DNA of 18,883 bases from Deltaproteobacteria bacterium (lineage in GTDB: Bacteria > Desulfobacterota > Desulfobacteria > Desulfobacterales > B30-G6): assembly GCA_003647375.1 (NCBI GenBank), contig QMMS01000058.1, positions 1-18,883 on the forward strand, written 5' to 3'. Shown piece by piece: positions 14,270-18,883 of this stretch. The notes beneath the pieces are model-generated. The model saw nothing but the letters and a program-made list of their open reading frames with translations. It searched no databases and was not told the DNA's origin. Each line of letters starts with the position of its first letter. Position 1 is the stretch's first letter. A program made the position numbers and the translations under genes.

Positions 14270-14302
14270 AAAAACCTCCAGGTGTCTAACGACACCTGGA
14301 GG
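14270..14302 (-). terminator. Intrinsic terminator of aprBA
   Basis: On the minus strand CCTCCAGGTGTC and GACACCTGGAGG (14291-14302 and 14275-14286) form a perfect 12-bp stem with a 4-base loop, followed by TTTTTGTT. It begins 36 bases after the aprA stop codon. This separates aprBA from qmoABC transcription, at least in part. Confidence 0.9.
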
Positions 14303-14338
14303 CATATTGTATCGACTCAGTTCACAGCTAACATGGTA

Positions 14339-16318
14339 TTAGTCCGTGAATATTTTTATATAGTCTTTCTTGAAAATATCCCATGTCCCTGCTTTCGGAT
14401 CGTACTTGGAGTTAACGAAAGCAAACCAGTTCTCGTCATCCTGTCCAGGATAATCGGCCTGATAGTAGAAACCGGGGTAGCGGGTTTCTTTCCGGTACTG
14501 GATGTGACGCAGATGAGACTCGACTGTCCAGATACGGTGATCGATTTCCCAACATCTCATGAGCTCGTGCAGGTCGCCTGCGGCCAGTTTTTGGCAATCT
14601 TCACGCATGGTCTGGAGCAGCTCCAGGGCGATCACAAGACTCGCGCTGGTGGTCTGGTAGAAGGTTGCGGTTCCGGCACCGTATTCGTGGGTCGCTTTCA
14701 TGAGCCTCAGTGCCATACCCGAGGGCTTCACGTATTCCGGGTTGATATCCTCCATGGTGGTGTACTCGTAGTTGTCCAGGTAGGTTCTGACCGGTTTGTA
14801 CACCAGGTCGACCAACTCTTGAGCTGGTTGAGCCAGGGCAGGTGCAAAGTCGCCATGGTCTGTGGCATACCTGACCATCTGCTTGGCAACCAGCCGTCCT
14901 TCGGCATGAGAGCCGGAAGAGAATTTATGGCCTGAACAACCCACGCCGTCACCGGAAGTAAACAAACCGTTGACCGTGGTCATACGGTTGTAGACCTTGC
15001 CGTTATCTGCTTTGATTTTATATGCATCCGGGACCCAGTCAAGATCCGGACCGGAGGTCCAGAGGCCGCAACAGCCGGAATGGGAACCGAGCAGGTACGG
15101 TTCGGTGGGCATAACTTCGGAGTTTTTCTTTTCAGGCTCGGTGTTGGTTGCACACCACAGGTTGGCCTGACCACAGGTCATGTCGAGAAAGTCTTCCCAG
15201 GCTTCGGATTCAAGATGTCTGAGCTCTTTCTTGTCCATGGTTTTGCCGAGTTCCGCCAGGGCGCTCACGGTATCCATGATAATGGGACCGCGACCTTCTT
15301 TCATCTCGACAAGCATCAGATGGTTACGCAGGCAGGTCGGTGTAATAGCAGCGGTTCCATAAGGTGCGTATTTCTCGAGCTCTGCTTTGGCGGCATCACT
15401 GCCGGCAAAAGCTTCGCCGAGACCGTTCAGCGTTTTGGCCTTAAACAGCAGGAACCATGCACCAACAGGTCCGTAACCGTCTTTAAAACGGGCCGGGGTA
15501 AAACGATTTTCCATCATGGACAGCTCGGCACCCACCTTCATACACATGGTGTAGGTGGAGCCTGCATTCCATACCGGATACCATGCACGGCCTTTGCCTT
15601 CGCCAACGGAACGGGGCTGATAGATGTTGACCGCGCCGCCACAGGCGACCATCATGGTCTTACATTTGATGATGTAAACCTTGTTTTCACGGACGGAAAA
15701 GCCGACAGCACCGGCAATCTGATTCTCGTTGTTGGCATCCAGCAGAAGCTCGACGATAAAGCAGCGCTCTATAATATTTTCATCCCCGATAGCCAGTTTT
15801 GCAGCTTCGGCCACGATCCTTTTATAGGACTCACCGTTGATCATAATCTGCCATTTACCGGTACGGACAGGCTTGGCACCGCCTTTCAGCGTTCCCATTT
15901 TCTGGCCTTTTTTACCATCCAGGTTTTTACCTTCGTCGTTCAACTTCCAGACCGGCAGACCCCACTCCTCGAACAAATGGACAGAATCATCCACATGGCA
16001 TCCAAGGCTGTAAATCAGGTCTTCCCGTACAATGCCCATCAGGTCGTTACGGACCATGCGAACATAGTCTTCAACAGAATTTTCACCGACATACGTATTA
16101 ATAGCCGACAGCCCCTGTGCTACGGCGCCACTTCTTTCCATGGCGGCCTTGTCGCACAGCAGTACGGTCTGGTCGTCACCCAGCCATTTCTTTACTTCAA
16201 ATGCAGCACCGCAAGCAGCCATGCCGCCACCGACGATCAAAACATCAACTTCACGCTCTTCGACTTCAGGATCCCTAACGGCTTTAAGTTCGCCCAGGGG
16301 TTTATTCGGTAATGCCAT
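14339..16318 (-). CDS. aprA: Adenylylsulfate (APS) reductase alpha subunit
   Basis: A 659-residue FAD protein that reduces APS to sulfite and AMP in the cytoplasm, in complex with AprB. The FAD-binding GGGMAACGAA is at about 30-39. The substrate-site blocks include NRFTPARFKDGYGPVGAW (271-288) and LGSHSGCCGLW (410-420), whose histidine H413 corresponds to the active-site histidine of known AprA. Length is typical for sulfate reducers. The ATG has GGAGG shortly upstream. It is 72 bases after aprB, and its product receives electrons through the two AprB clusters, ultimately from QmoABC. No disruption is seen. Confidence 0.98.
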   Translation of the reverse strand: MALPNKPLGELKAVRDPEVEEREVDVLIVGGGMAACGAAFEVKKWLGDDQTVLLCDKAAMERSGAVAQGLSAINTYVGENSVEDYVRMVRNDLMGIVREDLIYSLGCHVDDSVHLFEEWGLPVWKLNDEGKNLDGKKGQKMGTLKGGAKPVRTGKWQIMINGESYKRIVAEAAKLAIGDENIIERCFIVELLLDANNENQIAGAVGFSVRENKVYIIKCKTMMVACGGAVNIYQPRSVGEGKGRAWYPVWNAGSTYTMCMKVGAELSMMENRFTPARFKDGYGPVGAWFLLFKAKTLNGLGEAFAGSDAAKAELEKYAPYGTAAITPTCLRNHLMLVEMKEGRGPIIMDTVSALAELGKTMDKKELRHLESEAWEDFLDMTCGQANLWCATNTEPEKKNSEVMPTEPYLLGSHSGCCGLWTSGPDLDWVPDAYKIKADNGKVYNRMTTVNGLFTSGDGVGCSGHKFSSGSHAEGRLVAKQMVRYATDHGDFAPALAQPAQELVDLVYKPVRTYLDNYEYTTMEDINPEYVKPSGMALRLMKATHEYGAGTATFYQTTSASLVIALELLQTMREDCQKLAAGDLHELMRCWEIDHRIWTVESHLRHIQYRKETRYPGFYYQADYPGQDDENWFAFVNSKYDPKAGTWDIFKKDYIKIFTD

Positions 16319-16390
16319 ATTGTATCCTCCTTATCTAACGCTTAATGAATCTATACATTGTCATGGTGTGTTGGTACACGTAATTAATCT

Positions 16391-16834
16391 TTAAACCAAT
16401 TGATCTGCAGCAGGTGAACACAACTCTTTACCGTCGGCTTCCTCTGTCGACAGAAGCGGTCCATCCAGATCCTGACCTTTGAGGTCCAGATACGCATTGG
16501 CTGTTCCTTCCGGGGTTGTCCGGATGGGGAACTTGAAGCGCTTGATGGTCCCATTTCTGAACTTACAGGTCCACATCACGTCTTCGGTGCCGAGCATTGG
16601 CATTACACTACTTCCCAGCGGTACGAAATCTGAGTAACCGCGAACTTCGATTGCCTGGGTAGGACAAATCTTGACACACGAGAAACATTCCCAGCATTGA
16701 TCGGGCTCCTGGTTGTATGCTTTCATCTCATTGGGTTCGAGAACCATAAGGTCATTGGGACAAATATACATACATGCGGTTTTGTCCCCGCCTTTACAGC
16801 CGTCACATTTTTCAGATATTACAAAACTTGGCAT
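16391..16834 (-). CDS. aprB: Adenylylsulfate (APS) reductase beta subunit
   Basis: A 147-residue ferredoxin-like subunit of APS reductase. Two [4Fe-4S] clusters are bound by C10, C13, C21 and C25, where the spacing carries the AprB-type insertion, and by C47, C50, C53 and C57 (CWECFSCVKICP). The part after residue 60 is the AprB tail that wraps around AprA. It carries electrons to the FAD of AprA. It is first in aprBA, with a strong AGGAGG before the ATG at 16834, and the 450-base upstream region presumably holds the promoter. Confidence 0.97.
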   Translation of the reverse strand: MPSFVISEKCDGCKGGDKTACMYICPNDLMVLEPNEMKAYNQEPDQCWECFSCVKICPTQAIEVRGYSDFVPLGSSVMPMLGTEDVMWTCKFRNGTIKRFKFPIRTTPEGTANAYLDLKGQDLDGPLLSTEEADGKELCSPAADQLV

Positions 16835-17285
16835 TTAATGCACCTCCTAAATTTAGCATTGTTACAATTCGTTGTTAAATATTCCATACGATTGGTTAAC
16901 TTAGACCGTCCTTTAGTTACACCTCCCTTCTATCCCAAATCTTTTTTGGCTATTTGGCTATATTGTCAGATTTACACATGACATCGCTGCTGCATACCAG
17001 CAATGGATGTTCCCTTGTAATCCAGGTATCCGGCATAGGTTCTTCGCACCGATACCATCTCATTTTCCATTAGTTTTTCAACGGGTTATCGTTCGAAATA
17101 TCTCTATAGATATCAGCAAGATACCCATGGCCAAGGACAAATCCATATCACCCAGCATTTTTCTTGTCAAGAACTTTCGGACCAACAGATTCCAAAGATT
17201 CTAAATACACTTGGCCATTTTTTTCATATTCAATATGTTGATTTATTTATTTGATTATACACCATATATCGTGGTTGAAGCATGA
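16835..17285. other. Intergenic region upstream of aprB, no gene recognised
   Basis: About 450 AT-rich bases that must contain the aprBA promoter on the minus strand, but no convincing -35/-10 pair was found. Visible features are a tandem TTGGCTAT repeat near 16946-16963, a repeated TTGTTA at about 16859-16877, and a small perfect palindrome CATATT-c-AATATG at 17225-17237. Short open frames here have no recognisable protein features. Confidence 0.5.
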
Positions 17286-17718
17286 AAGCCACAACACCGA
17301 TCCACACGTTTTAGGTTGACATCCGGCAGCGCCATCATCCAAAATACGGAAATGGAACCCGATATCACACCCATCATCACACCCATCGCACCCGAGCAAG
17401 CATTCAGGTTCGCCTGCTCGAGTTGCGTTGCCTGTTTCAATGAATGCTGCAGAGATCTGAACCAGTTTTTAACACCTTACGACATCCTGAGAAATCATTG
17501 CCTTAAAAAACCGCTTGAAACCGGGCCCTCTCGATCTTGCCACCGGCAGAATGTTTCACCTGGCACTGTACGATCTCGACACCTTTCGCGGAAAAATTTT
17601 TAAAGACGGGCTTTTATCTGATTTTACCGTGGGAAAAGACCTGTTGACGTGCGCAGAACAGGACGACACGCAGCTGCTGCAGATTGGGTATGCCTGGATA
17701 AAAACAAAACTTTTTTAA
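17286..17718 (+). pseudogene. Decayed YkgJ-family (CxxxCC) gene with internal deletion and frameshift
   Basis: The first part reads FRFACSSCVACFNECCRDLN followed by QFLTPYDIL, which aligns with FTFQCRPELSCFKQCCRNLN-LFLYPYDVL of the intact gene at 17894-18676. Near 17520-17545 the frame changes and about 125 residues, including the second cysteine group, are missing. The rest (TGRMFHLALYDLDTFRGKIF to IGYAWIKTKLF) aligns with the C-terminus of the intact protein. It is therefore a remnant of a paralogue, in the opposite orientation to the intact copy. A possible start is the ATG at 17352. A function for the remnant is unlikely. Confidence 0.8.
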
Positions 17719-17754
17719 ACGGACATATAAACCAAACAAAGGTAAGGCACTAAG

Positions 17755-17830
17755 GCTGGTGGGTGATCCCTGTTCGGCATTACAGCCACTTTAGAACGAG
17801 TTTTTCACAATCGAACAGGGATTATCCAGC
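17755..17830. terminator. Inverted repeat between the YkgJ remnant and the intact gene
   Basis: ATCCCTGTTCG (17766-17776) and CGAACAGGGAT (17812-17822) pair perfectly, with GCTGG (17755-17759) and CCAGC (17826-17830) outside them; the loop is 35 bases. The position between converging genes suggests a terminator, but there is no close T-run. A palindromic repeat is the alternative. Confidence 0.5.
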
Positions 17831-17893
17831 GGTCGCGATACTCCCCTTCTTTTTGTTTATAGTTCCGGTTTTAAAAAATCTGTTGTGAGCGAT

Positions 17894-18676
17894 TTAACGG
17901 AGACGGATTTTTTTGGTCTGAACGCCCCAGACAAACAATTTGATCCAGTCAAATCCAAAGAGCATCAATTCAACATCGTCTCTTTGGATTTTTTTGAGCA
18001 GGTCAGTCTTGACCTTGTAACGCTTCAGCAGGCTGCTCTCAAATATAAACGCTCTGAAGGCGTCCATGTTATAGCTGGCCATGAAGGCCATCTTTGCCCG
18101 GTTCCCCCGGGGACCCTCGCGGCCCCAGGGATCTTTTTGAAACAAGTGTTTGACCTCAGACCACTTTCTGGAAATCTGTTGGTGCTTTGCCGCCCCTTGG
18201 TCGTCGGACCAGGCCTGAAGAGTCCAGCCATGGGCCTCCTGTTGGCCCAGACAGAATTCAGGGGGCCTGAAAAAACCGACCAACTCAGGCTTCCGACTTT
18301 CCGCATGATACTGGAATCCGTATTCCACCGGGAATGTCCTGCAGGTGTAAGGTCGGTCCTTGTATACACGACATCCTGACAGGTCGGAAAAAATGCAGGT
18401 GCGATCTTCATCATCCGACATCCTCAGAAGCACATCCGGGAAAAAATTGCCCTTCCGCATCACCACATCGACATATTCTTCCAAAAACATGTCAGCAGAA
18501 ATGCCCAATGCGTGCCTCAGTTGAAGCACATCATACGGGTACAGAAACAGATTCAAATTTCGACAGCACTGTTTGAAGCAGGAAAGTTCCGGACGGCACT
18601 GAAATGTAAACCCGTCCATTCCTCTTAGCCTTTTTCCAGGAACCTGCTCAATATTTTCACGTTTGATGGATTTCAT
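17894..18676 (-). CDS. YkgJ-family cysteine-cluster protein (putative Zn/Fe-chelating)
   Basis: A 260-residue protein with the family pattern C27-x5-C33-x3-C37-C38 and a second group C94, C102 and C112 in CIFSDLSGCRVYKDRPYTCRTFP. Proteins of this family are thought to bind zinc or an iron-sulfur cluster; their biochemical role is mostly unknown, with some acting in flagellin or protein modification. No signal peptide or membrane segment is seen. The ATG at 18676 lacks a strong Shine-Dalgarno; M20 (18619) directly before the cysteine region is an alternative start. It faces its own decayed paralogue, which suggests a past inverted duplication or a lost partner. Confidence 0.82.
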   Translation of the reverse strand: MKSIKRENIEQVPGKRLRGMDGFTFQCRPELSCFKQCCRNLNLFLYPYDVLQLRHALGISADMFLEEYVDVVMRKGNFFPDVLLRMSDDEDRTCIFSDLSGCRVYKDRPYTCRTFPVEYGFQYHAESRKPELVGFFRPPEFCLGQQEAHGWTLQAWSDDQGAAKHQQISRKWSEVKHLFQKDPWGREGPRGNRAKMAFMASYNMDAFRAFIFESSLLKRYKVKTDLLKKIQRDDVELMLFGFDWIKLFVWGVQTKKIRLR

Positions 18677-18883
18677 AAATCACTTCATGGCTTTTTAGGA
18701 GTTTAGGCTGTAGACTATTAGCCGCCTATCGCTCATTGCTGTCAGCCACCCTCGGATTCTTGAACAATCCCATTATTACTCCACCGGCATAGCGGTCCGC
18801 TGTACTGTACGCCCTCTTTACAATTATTTTAGCCGCATTAGTTTATGTGGCTATCTATAAATCTCAAGCGATACCGCGTACAG
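18677..18883. other. Window-end intergenic sequence, no gene recognised
   Basis: About 200 bases with no supported gene. A short hairpin, AGCCGCAT (18831-18838) with ATGTGGCT (18845-18852, one G-T pair), is the only structure noticed. It should hold the promoter of the YkgJ-family gene, but none was recognised. Confidence 0.4.

Noticed and set aside
14210..16312. Long plus-strand open frames opposite aprA (241 and 410 residues)
   Set aside because: They lie entirely over the aprA coding strand, have no recognisable domains and no Shine-Dalgarno; aprA is certain, so they are antisense shadows.
16859..16890. Possible Rex operator upstream of aprB (TTGTTAA at 16872-16878)
   Set aside because: Only one half-site is present; the expected partner TTAACAA four bases on is not there.
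17007..17204. 65-residue plus-strand open frame upstream of the YkgJ remnant
   Set aside because: No domain, no ribosome-binding site and atypical composition; no reason to call a gene.
17755..17830. tRNA-like or small RNA gene in the inverted repeat
   Set aside because: The arms form one long stem with a 35-base loop; there is no cloverleaf or TPsiC-like arm.

Overview
The window comes from a dissimilatory sulfate reducer, most likely a member of the Desulfobacterales (Desulfobacterota). The basis is a near-complete cytoplasmic sulfate-activation and reduction module: sat on the plus strand, and aprB-aprA followed by qmoA-qmoB-qmoC on the minus strand. Around it lie an ADP-forming acyl-CoA synthetase, a tungsten/molybdenum aldehyde-oxidoreductase-family enzyme with a polyferredoxin, and many palindromic intergenic elements. 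No rRNA, tRNA, CRISPR array, transposase or phage gene was seen.

Layout. 1-1795 (+): the 3' part of an acyl-CoA synthetase (NDP-forming) gene, cut by the window edge, then a small exported protein. 1916-4479 (-): an AOR-family oxidoreductase followed by a ferredoxin with four [4Fe-4S] motifs. 4731-7604 (+): a MarR-family regulator, then dsrE2-like, tusA and a rhodanese/metallo-beta-lactamase fusion, which together look like a sulfane-sulfur relay. 7722-8996 (+): sat, with its own probable promoter and a perfect palindrome. 8994-9149: a dense array of hairpins and a strong bidirectional terminator between the converging sat and qmoC. 9139-13961 (-): qmoABC. 13962-14338: a structured spacer with a terminator, a dispersed palindromic repeat and a bracketing 14-bp inverted repeat. 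14339-16834 (-): aprBA. 17286-18676: a decayed YkgJ-family paralogue (+) facing an intact one (-).

How the genes work together. Sat makes adenosine 5'-phosphosulfate (APS) from sulfate and ATP. AprAB reduces APS to sulfite and AMP. QmoABC links the menaquinone pool to AprAB. The DsrE2/TusA/rhodanese proteins are carriers of protein-bound persulfide in sulfur oxidisers. Their position directly upstream of sat in a sulfate reducer suggests they handle sulfane sulfur, with the MarR protein as likely local regulator.

The least explained material is (1) the sulfur-relay cluster, whose MBL domain has an altered metal motif, (2) the MarR promoter, where a perfect palindrome covers the -10 edge and the start codon of an apparently leaderless mRNA, and (3) a family of palindromic repeats, two of which share a sequence and sit upstream of the AOR and qmoA genes.
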